From: Ferrimonas sediminum
GTDB taxonomy: Bacteria > Pseudomonadota > Gammaproteobacteria > Enterobacterales > Shewanellaceae
Assembly (NCBI RefSeq): GCF_900100175.1
Contig: NZ_FNEM01000006.1
Span: 62,001 to 126,000 of the forward strand
Length of the DNA stretch: 64,000 bases
Direction: 5' to 3'
The position numbers and the translations under genes were made by a program. How positions within the stretch are numbered: the first letter of the stretch is position 1; every line of letters begins with the position of its first letter. The notes beneath the pieces are model-generated. The model was not told the DNA's origin. It saw nothing but the letters and a program-made list of their open reading frames with translations, and made no database searches. Positions 25,643 through 33,891 of the stretch are shown one piece after another.

Positions 25643-27735
25643 TGATGACCCGTCTGCTGATGATCCTGATACTGCTGTTGCCGACATTGAGCGTGGCCAA
25701 GGACAGTGACCGATTGCTGCAACCGGGCGATGCGGTGGTGATTATCATGCCGGGCGAGTCTGCATTCGATCAGCCATTTTCTCTGGATAAGCAGGGGAAG
25801 ATTCGTTTGCCGGAAGTGGGCAAGATCAACCTTAGGGGCAAGACTCTGGATCAGGCGCGCAGTGCCATTCAGTTGGCGTTGTCGACGGTGTACCTCAACC
25901 TGGATCAGTTTGACATCGAGCTGAGTCAGCGCCAGTTACTGATTCGGGTGCTGGGTTATGTCCAGGCGCCCGGAGAGGTGCTGCTGCCCGCCGACGGCAA
26001 TGTGCAGATGGCGATACAGGCGGCCGGTGGCCTTCGCCCGGGGGCTCAGCTGGATAAGTTACAGGTACGTCGGGGAGCACAGCGGCTCAGTTTTGACTAC
26101 AAGGCCTATCTGGACAGTGGCGATGCCGAGCTGTTGCCTCGACTGCAAACTGAAGATGAGTTGTTTGTTCCGGCGTCGCCGCTGACCGGCAACGTCGAGG
26201 TCAATTTTGATGCCCGTTCGCTGATCGCCGGTGGCGATGGCGGCGGTGATGCCGATTCCATCACTCTGTTCGGCGAGGTTCGCAACCCGGGCAGTTTTGT
26301 CCTCAAGGGGGAAATGAGCCTTGTCGATGCGCTGATGCGGGCCGAAGGGGTGACCCGGTATGCCGACGTTAGCCACATTCGGGTGATCAGTGACAATGTG
26401 CCCTACCTGTTTGACCTCAAAACCTACCTTGATGAGGGGACTGCGGAGATGCTGCCGCCCATCGGTGCCGGAACCCTGATCTATGTCCCGATTCAGGTGG
26501 ACGTGGTCTCCAACACCCAGCGTACGGTCTACGTTATGGGGGAAGTTCAGGCGCCGGGCGCTTACGAAACTGGCGACAACGTGACCTTCTTGGATTTGCT
26601 GGCCAATGCCGGCGGCCCGACCCGCTTTGCGGAGACCCGCAACATTCGGTTGTTGCGTCAGGACCAGTCGGTGGTGGAGGTGAACCTGCTGTCTTACACC
26701 GAGAACCGGGCCAACGGCCGGTTGCCCCCCATTGAACCCGGCGATGTGATTTTCGTACCGGAAAAAACCGACGTCAATGAGAAGTCCTGGCTGAAAATCC
26801 CGTCGGACAAGGCGATCAAGATCATCGGTGCCATGAATCGGCCCGGGCGCTACGAATGGGACGAGAGCATGACGTTTCTCGACCTGTTTGCCCATGCCGG
26901 CGGCCCCTTGCAGCATGCCAACCTGGCGGAGATCGAGATCATTAAAGACAATGGCAATAAGCGTCTATTTGATTTGGACAAGTTCATTAAGCAAGGGGGC
27001 GAGTACGCGTCTCTGCCCACCCTGGTATCCGGCGACACCGTGGTGGTTAACGAGTTGCCATGGGATCCCACCGACAACAAGTCAACCTGGGTGCGTCAGA
27101 GTCCGGAAAGCTCGATCTACGTCTTCGGCCAGGTGGAGTCTCCGGGACGTTATGCGTTCAACGACCAGCTTGGTTTTTTGGACATACTGGCAGCCGCCGA
27201 TGGCCCTACCGATGAGGCGGATCTCGGCCAGATTCGGATTACTCATCGAAATGGCGCTACGAGCCGGGTGACCCAACTGAACCTGGCCCGCTATTTTGAA
27301 ACCGGCGATGAAAGCGTATTGCCCAAGGTGCTGCCCGGCGACACCATCTTCCTGCCGCAGCGGGAGCGGCAGTGGCTGGAAAAACCCTCGGAGCAGGTGG
27401 TGCGACTGATGGGGGCGGTGCGCAAGCCCGGGCGTTACAGCTTTGATAACTCGATGAACCTGCTGGATTTGCTGGCAGAGGCCGGGGGACCGTCGGATAA
27501 CGCTTACATCGAAAAGATCATCGTGGTACAGCACAGTTGCTGCGATCCCCAGGCCCGGGTGTTTGATCTGCAGGCTTTTGTCACCGATCCGGATTACGCT
27601 CGCATCCCGTTGGTGAGACCCGGCGATACCGTTTATGTGCCCAACGAGGATCAATCCAACTGGCGCATCTTCATTGACGGTGTCCGCGACGCCCTGAGCA
27701 TTGTGGCACTGTTTGCACTGGGAGCAGCGATATGA
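25642..27735 (+). CDS. sypC: Multi-SLBB polysaccharide export protein (SypC-like)
   Basis: 697-residue secreted protein: signal peptide (LLMILILLLPTLSVAK), a polysaccharide biosynthesis/export (Wza-type) N-terminal domain beginning LLQPGDAVVIIMPGESAF, then a ladder of six SLBB repeats. The repeats are recognised by x-GxVxxPGxYxxxxxxxxLDLLxxAGG, with cores at about residues 108, 215, 305, 405, 500 and 597. A short hydrophobic end (DALSIVALFALGAAI) closes it. It would form the outer-membrane/periplasmic conduit. GGAGG precedes ATG 25642. Many-SLBB versions are longer than the ~380-residue Wza, so a different channel shape is expected. Confidence 0.88.
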   Translation: MMTRLLMILILLLPTLSVAKDSDRLLQPGDAVVIIMPGESAFDQPFSLDKQGKIRLPEVGKINLRGKTLDQARSAIQLALSTVYLNLDQFDIELSQRQLLIRVLGYVQAPGEVLLPADGNVQMAIQAAGGLRPGAQLDKLQVRRGAQRLSFDYKAYLDSGDAELLPRLQTEDELFVPASPLTGNVEVNFDARSLIAGGDGGGDADSITLFGEVRNPGSFVLKGEMSLVDALMRAEGVTRYADVSHIRVISDNVPYLFDLKTYLDEGTAEMLPPIGAGTLIYVPIQVDVVSNTQRTVYVMGEVQAPGAYETGDNVTFLDLLANAGGPTRFAETRNIRLLRQDQSVVEVNLLSYTENRANGRLPPIEPGDVIFVPEKTDVNEKSWLKIPSDKAIKIIGAMNRPGRYEWDESMTFLDLFAHAGGPLQHANLAEIEIIKDNGNKRLFDLDKFIKQGGEYASLPTLVSGDTVVVNELPWDPTDNKSTWVRQSPESSIYVFGQVESPGRYAFNDQLGFLDILAAADGPTDEADLGQIRITHRNGATSRVTQLNLARYFETGDESVLPKVLPGDTIFLPQRERQWLEKPSEQVVRLMGAVRKPGRYSFDNSMNLLDLLAEAGGPSDNAYIEKIIVVQHSCCDPQARVFDLQAFVTDPDYARIPLVRPGDTVYVPNEDQSNWRIFIDGVRDALSIVALFALGAAI

Positions 27736-28391
27736 ATGATATCGGCAAACAGGCGTTTTCCTCTCTGGCCACCCTGATCGCCTGTCAGGGCGTTAACCAG
27801 GTGGCCATCGTCTGCGCCGGTCAGGCGCACTCCACGAGAGCGGCGGCGTCGCAGCTATGTCGCCAGCTGAGTCGGTGCCAGCACCACAGCCTGATGGTCG
27901 ATATGGGAAGCGAGGTGACGTCTGACGCCAACACCTGCCTTAGTCTCGATGACATCTCAAGTCACACCCTGATTGCGGAAGATCAGGTGTTTGACCAGTT
28001 ATCGTTGGCTTTGGAAGGCGGCGACCGTTTGAATGCACAAAGTGTGGCCCAGGCACTGCTTCGCTGGCAGCAGTGCTATCGTTGTGTGGTGTTTAGCTGC
28101 GATTACTACGCCGGCGCGGATGCCATCAGTGCCCAGGTCGGGTGTCGCCATGTCGTGCTGATGGTCGCGGCTGGCCAGACCACCGATTCCGAGCTGCAGG
28201 CGTTCTCCCTGGAGATGTCTCATTACGGCCTGACGGTGCTGGCGGTGGTGATGGACAACCGCTTTATGCCCAGGCTGGGGCAGTCGCTGGCGTCCTCCAT
28301 TATGGCCCGTCGGCATCGCCTACCGGGTTGGTGTGACCGCCTTGCCAATTGGTTGTCTCGTACCGCTTACTGCAATGGAGAGTGGAGATGA
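27732..28391 (+). CDS. sypD: Degenerate CpsD/SypD-like tyrosine-kinase homologue
   Basis: 219 residues with a P-loop-like fold start (VAIVCAGQAHSTRAAASQL) and a later VVFSCDYYAG strand resembling Walker B. The Walker A' consensus EGKST reads QAHST: the invariant Lys is His and the Gly is Ala. No C-terminal tyrosine cluster is present. Position (after the SLBB exporter, before SypE) is that of sypD, a BY-kinase in Vibrio. I infer a pseudokinase that keeps a structural role with the chain-length protein at 20027. The fold assignment rests on synteny and short motifs. Confidence 0.62.
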   Translation: MNDIGKQAFSSLATLIACQGVNQVAIVCAGQAHSTRAAASQLCRQLSRCQHHSLMVDMGSEVTSDANTCLSLDDISSHTLIAEDQVFDQLSLALEGGDRLNAQSVAQALLRWQQCYRCVVFSCDYYAGADAISAQVGCRHVVLMVAAGQTTDSELQAFSLEMSHYGLTVLAVVMDNRFMPRLGQSLASSIMARRHRLPGWCDRLANWLSRTAYCNGEWR

Positions 28392-29902
28392 AGGCGTTAA
28401 TGTTGAAACTGGATGTGACCCCGACCAACGCGGGCGTTCGCCAGGCCAGGATAGCGCTGGGGGAAGGGATGCGGAGCCTGGGATTGGCAGAATGGGTGAC
28501 CGATCCGGTGTTAACGGCGCTGTCGGAGTACTTGGCTAACCTGTTGGGGCACACCCGCTGCCCTCCGAGCGTCGTGCAAATTAACCTGTACCGGCGGCCC
28601 GGTGCACTGTATGTGGTGCAGATCAAGGACAATGGCTCGCCGTTTATGGCTCTGAATAAACGCCTGAGAGAGGCGATGAACCAGCCTTTGGCGTTTGCGG
28701 AATCGGCCATGGGGCTGGGGTTGATCAGTCATTGTGTTCCCGGGGCCCATTACCGCTGGCATCACGAGGCGAATCTGTTTGAACTGCCGTTTCATGACCG
28801 GCCGACCGCCGCCAATATTCTGGTTATCGATGATGATCGCAGCCAACTGGCGGTCATCAATGCCTGGCTGTCGCCCCGGTATCGAGTGATCAGTTGCACC
28901 AGCGTCAGTCAAGCCCAGCGCTGGCTGGATCAGGAGCCGATTGATCTGGTACTGAGCGATCTGCACATGCCTGACAGGGATGGGCTGGCTTTGCGTCATT
29001 GGTTGTCGACACGGCCGGAGCGGGCGGCATTGCCCTTTTTGGCCATGAGCAGTGATGCGGATGGCGAGCGCATGGCCGAGCTGGCATCGTGTGGCATCGA
29101 TGAGGTATTAACCAAGCCCTTGTCCGGCAGGCGCCTACAACAGAGCATCGAGCGGGCGCTGATCCGTCACCGACAACTACGGCAGATAAGCGAAGATCGA
29201 CTCGCCCGGCAGTTGACCCAGCCCCTGAGTCCCAGTTGCCCGGCCAATACCGCGGCGTTATCGTTTTGCCTGAGGCATCAGCCAAAGACCCTCGGGGGAG
29301 GCGATCTGCTGATTGATCAGCACCAGACGGATGGGACTCGTATGCTGTTGTTGGTGGACAGCCAGGGTCACGGGGTCAGTGCCAAACTCATTGCCCATAC
29401 CACCTGTGGTTTGATTCACTCCATGTTGTCTCAGCACCCCTGGCGGCCCGGGGCGTTGTTGGCACGGTTGTCCGATGCGCTGGAGTGCTGTGCCCACGTG
29501 CCTGATGCCGCGGCGACGGCGCTAGTCTGCCTGATTGAAACCGACGGCTCACTGGCTCTGGCGGCGGCCGGCCATCCGCCGCCGCGCCTCCTGGGGCCGG
29601 GAATTAACCAGGATCTGCAGGTGGAAGGACCCTTGTTAGGACTGGCAAAAAATCAGGAATATCAGGAATTTTCATATAGGTTTGACGACAATTCTCGTTT
29701 GCTTTTCTACACTGACGGTTGGCAGGAGAGGTTTTTAACGTTTCCTGAGATTGGATTTCAGGAAGACCCTGAAACGATGATCGAGGTGTTATGGCGTAAG
29801 GGCGAGGGCGCCTTTATGGATGATGCCACACTGCTGCTGGTCGGACTGGCAAAGAGGGAGCTTCACGATGGCCAACCCCATTCAACGCGTGTTATTGATT
29901 GA
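28388..29902 (+). CDS. sypE: HATPase-receiver-PP2C bifunctional response regulator (SypE-like)
   Basis: 504 residues in three parts. Residues 1-135: RsbW/SpoIIAB-type serine kinase with N-box ALSEYLANLLGH, DNGSPF and MGLGLI. Residues 142-260: receiver with VIDDD and phospho-acceptor D191 in LSDLHMP. Residues ~290-500: SpoIIE/PP2C phosphatase with metal ligands in GGGDLL, LLVDSQGHG and MDDATLLLVG. In V. fischeri SypE both phosphorylates and dephosphorylates SypA according to receiver state; all catalytic motifs are intact here. The ATG overlaps the preceding gene's TGA; the 3' end overlaps the next gene by 35 bases. Confidence 0.93.
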   Translation: MKALMLKLDVTPTNAGVRQARIALGEGMRSLGLAEWVTDPVLTALSEYLANLLGHTRCPPSVVQINLYRRPGALYVVQIKDNGSPFMALNKRLREAMNQPLAFAESAMGLGLISHCVPGAHYRWHHEANLFELPFHDRPTAANILVIDDDRSQLAVINAWLSPRYRVISCTSVSQAQRWLDQEPIDLVLSDLHMPDRDGLALRHWLSTRPERAALPFLAMSSDADGERMAELASCGIDEVLTKPLSGRRLQQSIERALIRHRQLRQISEDRLARQLTQPLSPSCPANTAALSFCLRHQPKTLGGGDLLIDQHQTDGTRMLLLVDSQGHGVSAKLIAHTTCGLIHSMLSQHPWRPGALLARLSDALECCAHVPDAAATALVCLIETDGSLALAAAGHPPPRLLGPGINQDLQVEGPLLGLAKNQEYQEFSYRFDDNSRLLFYTDGWQERFLTFPEIGFQEDPETMIEVLWRKGEGAFMDDATLLLVGLAKRELHDGQPHSTRVID

Positions 29903-31292
29903 AGATACCGAATCACTGGCGAAGGTGTATAAGGCGTATTTGAGAGACAGTGCCGTGGTGGTGGAACACGTGACCACCTTCGCGGATGCCAAGGTCAAAT
30001 TGGCGAACCAACTGCCATCGCTGGTGTTGCTGGATCTGAACCTGCCGGACCACGATGGCATCGACATTCTGCGCATGCTTCACAACAGCGGCTGCACGGT
30101 TCCCGTCATTGTGATTACCGCCCACGGTTCGGTAGAGACCGCCGTCGAAGCGATGCGACTGGGGGCGTATGATTTCGTCAGTAAGCCAGTGGAAGCCAGA
30201 CGCTTGCAGGTCACCGTCAACAATGCCCTCAGCTTTTACGCCCTTAACCGCCTGGTGGATAAGTACGAAACCCAGCATACGCGGGCCGGTTTTCATGGCT
30301 TTGTGGGGGCCAGCACGCCGATGCAGGCGGTGTACCAGATGATAGAGCGCAGTGCCGACAGTCGGGCCACGGTGTTTGTGCTTGGCGAGAGCGGGACTGG
30401 CAAAGAGGTGTGCGCCGAAGCCCTGCATCAGGCCGGCAGTCGCCAGGGGCAGGCGTTTGTACCGTTGAACTGTGCGGCCATTCCCAAAGAGTTAGTGGAA
30501 AGCGAGTTGTTTGGTCACATCAAAGGGGCCTTTACCGGTGCCCAGAAAGACCGCCAGGGCTGTATTCAGGCTGCCGACAAGGGCACGCTGTTTCTGGATG
30601 AGATCTGCGAAATGGAGCTGGACCTGCAGGCCAAACTGTTGCGCTGTCTGCAGTCCGGCAAGGTTCAACCTGTGGGCAGTGACACGCTGATCGATGTGGA
30701 TGTGCGGATCATCTGTGCCAGTAACCGTGACCCCTGGAAAGAGGTCGAGGCGGGACGGTTTCGGGAGGATCTCTATTACCGGCTGCACGTGGTGCCGATT
30801 ACGCTTCCGCCCCTTCGGCGTCGCGGTGATGATGTGCTGCTGCTGGCGAAACGTTTTTTGCAGCAGTATGGCAGTGAAGAGGGCAAACGCTTCGTTGGTT
30901 TCAGTCGCCAGGCGGAGTGGACTCTGAGCAAATTTGGCTGGCCGGGCAATGTGCGGCAGTTGCAGAATGTGATGCGGCAACTGGCGGTGATCCACCCCGG
31001 AGGTAAAGTGGCGCAAGAAGACTTACCTGCGCCGCTGAGTCAGGTGGTCTGCGAGCCGCCCCGGGACACGCCGGCCCAGTTTCAATGGAGTCAGCCGGGC
31101 AGTGATTCAAGCACGCCGCCGCCGGCGCCTGTCGAGGAGGCCGGCGCTCCGCAGTCATTGGCCGACATTGAGCGTCAGGCCATCGAAGATGCCATCACCC
31201 GCTGCGAGGGCAACATTACTCAGGCTGCAAGCCTGCTGGAGGTTAGCCCTTCAACCATCTATCGAAAAATGCAGGTCTGGCAGCAGGCGTGA
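29868..31292 (+). CDS. sypG: Sigma54-dependent NtrC-family response regulator (SypG-like)
   Basis: 474 residues. The receiver has phospho-acceptor D56 (LLDLNLP). The AAA+ domain has Walker A GESGTGKE at 173-180, the sigma54-contact loop GAFTGA at 220-225 and Walker B GTLFLDEICEM. A Pro-rich linker leads to the Fis-type helix-turn-helix NITQAASLLEVSPSTIYRK. It would activate the sigma54 promoters at 13756, 13920, 19596, 24415 and perhaps 32369/32381. GGGAG precedes ATG 29868, inside the end of the SypE-like gene. The 3' end overlaps a convergent GT gene by 50 bases. Confidence 0.94.
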   Translation: MANPIQRVLLIEDTESLAKVYKAYLRDSAVVVEHVTTFADAKVKLANQLPSLVLLDLNLPDHDGIDILRMLHNSGCTVPVIVITAHGSVETAVEAMRLGAYDFVSKPVEARRLQVTVNNALSFYALNRLVDKYETQHTRAGFHGFVGASTPMQAVYQMIERSADSRATVFVLGESGTGKEVCAEALHQAGSRQGQAFVPLNCAAIPKELVESELFGHIKGAFTGAQKDRQGCIQAADKGTLFLDEICEMELDLQAKLLRCLQSGKVQPVGSDTLIDVDVRIICASNRDPWKEVEAGRFREDLYYRLHVVPITLPPLRRRGDDVLLLAKRFLQQYGSEEGKRFVGFSRQAEWTLSKFGWPGNVRQLQNVMRQLAVIHPGGKVAQEDLPAPLSQVVCEPPRDTPAQFQWSQPGSDSSTPPPAPVEEAGAPQSLADIERQAIEDAITRCEGNITQAASLLEVSPSTIYRKMQVWQQA

Positions 31293-32301
31293 ATTGTCCT
31301 GCTTGTCGATAGAGAGAGAGGTAGGTGGCCAGGGTGGCCTGACCATTCCACTCCCTCTCCACCCGGGCCCGGGCCTGTTGGCCTAAGTGTTGGCGCTGCT
31401 GATGGTTGAGAGTGGCAAAATGCTCGATGGCTTCGATCATCGCCCTATGGTTTCCGGCGTCGATCAGCGCACCTACCTGATGGTTCACCAACTGCGTCAG
31501 ATCGCCGACGTCATAGGCGATGATGGGCAGTTCAGCGGCCATGGCTTCCAGGGCGGCCAGAGGTAAGCCTTCAAACCGGGATGGCATCACCAGCAGATCC
31601 AGGTTGGCCAGATGCCGGCCGATGTCGTGCACATGGCCATGGTCGATGATGGCGTTGCCGTCGATGTGTCCGGACAGTGGCCCCTGGCCAAAACTGTGCC
31701 ATTGATACTGGGGTAACTGCTGGCTGAGGCGACAGAAGCGATCGAAGCCCTTGTCCCGGCAATAGCGGCCGATGAAGCCCACCCTAAGGCACGAGCTTGG
31801 GGTTCGGGCTTCGGTGGCGGCCAGCGAGACGAAATTTCGAATGACCGGGCAAGGTCCGGGGACACGCTCGGCGATGGCCCGGGATACGGCCACATTGAGA
31901 CTGAAGCGGGCGCTGCCTTTATCCAGCCGGTTGTACCAGGCCAACCGGCCCTGGCCCGGCTCACCGGCATGAAAGGTGGCCACGGGCCGGGTTCCGCTCA
32001 AGCGGCAGGCCAGCCGCGTCAGTACGTTGGCCTTGTAGCCGTGGCTGTGGAGTACAGAATGGTGGGACAGGGCGGCCAACTGGCGCAGTTTACTCAGCCA
32101 ACTGCCCTTGAGCTCGATAAAGGGGATTTTTTGCAACTTGAGTTGCGTTTTGAAACTAGACTCTGAATACGCCGATAACAGCACCAGTTGGCAGGGCACC
32201 CGTTGTTGATGCAGACGCTGGTAGAGCAGGCACAGATGGGCTTCGATACCGCCGAAGTGGCGGCCGTCTATTACCAGTTTTACTGCGAGGGTAGGGGTCA
32301 T
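31243..32301 (-). CDS. Family 4 glycosyltransferase (SypH-like position)
   Basis: 352-residue GT-B glycosyltransferase. VIDGRHFGGIEAHLCLLYQRL in the acceptor domain and VGFIGRYCRDKGFDRFCRL plus SRFEGLPLAALEAMAAELPIIAYD in the donor domain carry the usual binding loops and EX7E glutamates. GGGAG precedes the ATG at 32301; a longer frame exists but has no ribosome site. It is transcribed towards the SypG-like gene and overlaps it tail to tail. A sigma54-like promoter on the minus strand at 32381-32396 probably drives it. Confidence 0.88.
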   Translation of the reverse strand: MTPTLAVKLVIDGRHFGGIEAHLCLLYQRLHQQRVPCQLVLLSAYSESSFKTQLKLQKIPFIELKGSWLSKLRQLAALSHHSVLHSHGYKANVLTRLACRLSGTRPVATFHAGEPGQGRLAWYNRLDKGSARFSLNVAVSRAIAERVPGPCPVIRNFVSLAATEARTPSSCLRVGFIGRYCRDKGFDRFCRLSQQLPQYQWHSFGQGPLSGHIDGNAIIDHGHVHDIGRHLANLDLLVMPSRFEGLPLAALEAMAAELPIIAYDVGDLTQLVNHQVGALIDAGNHRAMIEAIEHFATLNHQQRQHLGQQARARVEREWNGQATLATYLSLYRQAGQFTPAARPAFFDRWLKG

Positions 32302-32368
32302 AAGGGTCTCCCATTCGGCCGCGATGAGACAATATGCCAATTCGTCAGCGGTCATGAAAAGCGGGTCA

Positions 32369-32384
32369 TGGCACAGAGGTTGCA
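32369..32384 (+). promoter_or_regulatory. Sigma54 promoter of the Hpt gene
   Basis: TGGCACAGAGGTTGCA matches the -24/-12 consensus with GG-N10-GC, 36 bases before the Hpt ATG. It shares its -12 bases with an opposite promoter (32381-32396). Confidence 0.75.
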
Positions 32385-32396
32385 AAGTTAATGCCA
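32381..32396 (-). promoter_or_regulatory. Sigma54 promoter of the divergent GT gene
   Basis: On the minus strand TGGCATTAACTTTGCA gives GG-N10-GC with a TTGCA -12 element, ~80 bases before the ATG at 32301. It physically overlaps the Hpt promoter. Confidence 0.6.
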
Positions 32397-32419
32397 GTGA
32401 CATTCAACAAGGAGAGGTT

Positions 32420-32770
32420 ATGGCGAAAATTCTCAATGAGCGTTGCATCGACGCCCTGGCCAGTGACGCCGGATACGATCTGCTTGAAGAGCTGATCACG
32501 GTGTTTATTGATGAGATGACCCATCGAGAGGCACAGGTAAAACAGGCCAGTTTGTTGCAGCAATATAAGGATCTGGCCCACAGCATTAAAGGCTCGGCCA
32601 TGACCTTTGGCGCCGAGGCGTTGGCTGAAATTGCCAAAGAGGTGGAGTCCGGAGCCAGAGGCGGCAGCCGCGAGGTGAGCGAACAGGTGCCAGTCTTGTT
32701 GCAGTGTTTGGCTCAGACCCGCAGCCGCTATCAGGGTTATCTGGAACAGCTGCGTTCGTCGTCAGCGTAA
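32420..32770 (+). CDS. Stand-alone Hpt phosphotransfer protein
   Basis: 116-residue helical-bundle protein with the Hpt signature DLAHSIKGSAMTFG; the phosphorylatable histidine is residue 54. There is no kinase, receiver or other domain. GGAGAGG precedes the ATG. It lies at the end of the syp-like locus, which lacks the hybrid kinase SypF. In V. fischeri the Hpt domain of SypF alone passes phosphate to SypG/SypE, so this protein is a natural candidate for that step, fed by an unlinked hybrid kinase. The 3' end overlaps the convergent YvcK gene by nine bases. Confidence 0.9.
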   Translation: MAKILNERCIDALASDAGYDLLEELITVFIDEMTHREAQVKQASLLQQYKDLAHSIKGSAMTFGAEALAEIAKEVESGARGGSREVSEQVPVLLQCLAQTRSRYQGYLEQLRSSSA

Positions 32771-33619
32771 GCACAGCTCCTGCAGTGCTTTCCCCAGTCG
32801 AATGGGACAGTGGTAGCGTTGCTGGTTGGCCAGCAGTGGCCGGTGCCAGTGGTTGGGTTGGTCAAAGGCATCTGTGCTGTGGCTGAGCAGATGATCAATC
32901 TGCACCCCGGTAAGGGCTTCAAATACCTGTTTCTGCCCCTCGGGTGACAGGCTGCCGACACAGCCATTTTCCGCCGCTAAGTTGCTGATGAGTGTGGTGC
33001 GTGCCCGACTGCGGTTGATGGCGAGCTGTATCTCTTCAACCAGACAGGGCGGGGCAAGGCTGGTAAGCAAACTGCCCGGGCCAATCAGAATCTGTTCCGC
33101 TTGCATCAGTGCGTCCACCGCGGCCAAAGGGGCTTCAACACCGGGGTGCAGGCTCAGGCCTGTCGGCAGACTTGAAGCGTCATCCACCGTGGTTTCCCCT
33201 ATCAGTTGCTGTCCGTCCGGGAACTGGGCCAGCAGTTGTGTCGGCTGATCGGACATCGGTAGCAGAGTTTGTTTGACGTCCATTAACCGGCACAGCACCT
33301 CGATGGCATCGCTGGGTCGAATGCATAGGTTGTCCAGCGCCAGTAGCATCAGGTTACCCAGATTATGGCCATCCAGATCCGACTCATGATCGAAGCGATA
33401 GTCCAGTAGCAGTTTGCCCAGGTGGTCATCGGCAACCAGATTGCTGAGGCAGTTGCGAATGTCTCCATAGGCGATGCCCCCAAAGGTTTGCCTCAGCTTA
33501 CCGGTGGAGCCGCCGTTGTCGGTGGTGGCGATGATGGCCGTCAGGTCATGGGGGTAGGGTGCCATGGCCCGCAGAACCCGGCTTAAGCCATGCCCCCCTC
33601 CGATTGCGACAATTTTCAT
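32762..33619 (-). CDS. yvcK: YvcK/YbhK-family (CofD-like) protein, putative gluconeogenesis factor
   Basis: 285 residues of the CofD-like superfamily. The N-terminal loop AIGGGHGLSRVLRAM, then ATTDNGGSTGKLRQ and GDIRNCLSNL, are diagnostic, as is IGPGSLLTSLAPPCLV in the second half. Homologues bind UDP-sugars and affect cell-wall metabolism and growth on gluconeogenic carbon; E. coli YbhK is ~302 residues. GAGG lies five bases before ATG 33619. Its position beside a polysaccharide locus is suggestive but may be chance. Confidence 0.9.
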   Translation of the reverse strand: MKIVAIGGGHGLSRVLRAMAPYPHDLTAIIATTDNGGSTGKLRQTFGGIAYGDIRNCLSNLVADDHLGKLLLDYRFDHESDLDGHNLGNLMLLALDNLCIRPSDAIEVLCRLMDVKQTLLPMSDQPTQLLAQFPDGQQLIGETTVDDASSLPTGLSLHPGVEAPLAAVDALMQAEQILIGPGSLLTSLAPPCLVEEIQLAINRSRARTTLISNLAAENGCVGSLSPEGQKQVFEALTGVQIDHLLSHSTDAFDQPNHWHRPLLANQQRYHCPIRLGKALQELCLR

Positions 33620-33769
33620 GAATCCTCTGTCTGTTTGTCCATCGCATTCCGTTGAATAATGACTCATTATTGCGTGACTTCAAAATAAATGCGTCAAAAC
33701 CTGCGTGGTTACTTGAACCCGGCAGCGGCATTTGCTTTAATTCGCAGCGTTCACAAACCACTGAACACT

Positions 33770-33843
33770 GGCGCGTTGGCAGAGTGGCTATGCAGCGGAT
33801 TGCAAATCCGTGGACCTCGGTTCGACTCCGGGACGCGCCTCCA
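33770..33843 (+). tRNA. tRNA-Cys (GCA)
   Basis: 74-base cloverleaf including an encoded CCA. Acceptor GGCGCGT/ACGCGCC pairs fully. The anticodon arm GCGGA-TTGCAAA-TCCGT gives anticodon GCA, and the T loop TTCGACT is standard. It is very close to E. coli tRNA-Cys. Followed by a terminator at 33855. Confidence 0.97.
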
Positions 33844-33854
33844 TATTTAAGCAG

Positions 33855-33886
33855 AAACGGCAACCCTGAATAGGGTTGCCGTTTTT
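33855..33886 (+). terminator. Terminator of tRNA-Cys
   Basis: Perfect 13-bp stem AAACGGCAACCCT/AGGGTTGCCGTTT with a 4-base loop and T run. Confidence 0.92.
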
Positions 33887-33891
33887 CGTTT

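Noticed and set aside
32126-32145. GCAACT-TG-AGTTGC palindrome as an enhancer for the Hpt promoter
   Set aside because: It lies inside the GT coding region, differs from the GTTGCA-N3-TGCAAY pattern and is too far from the promoter.
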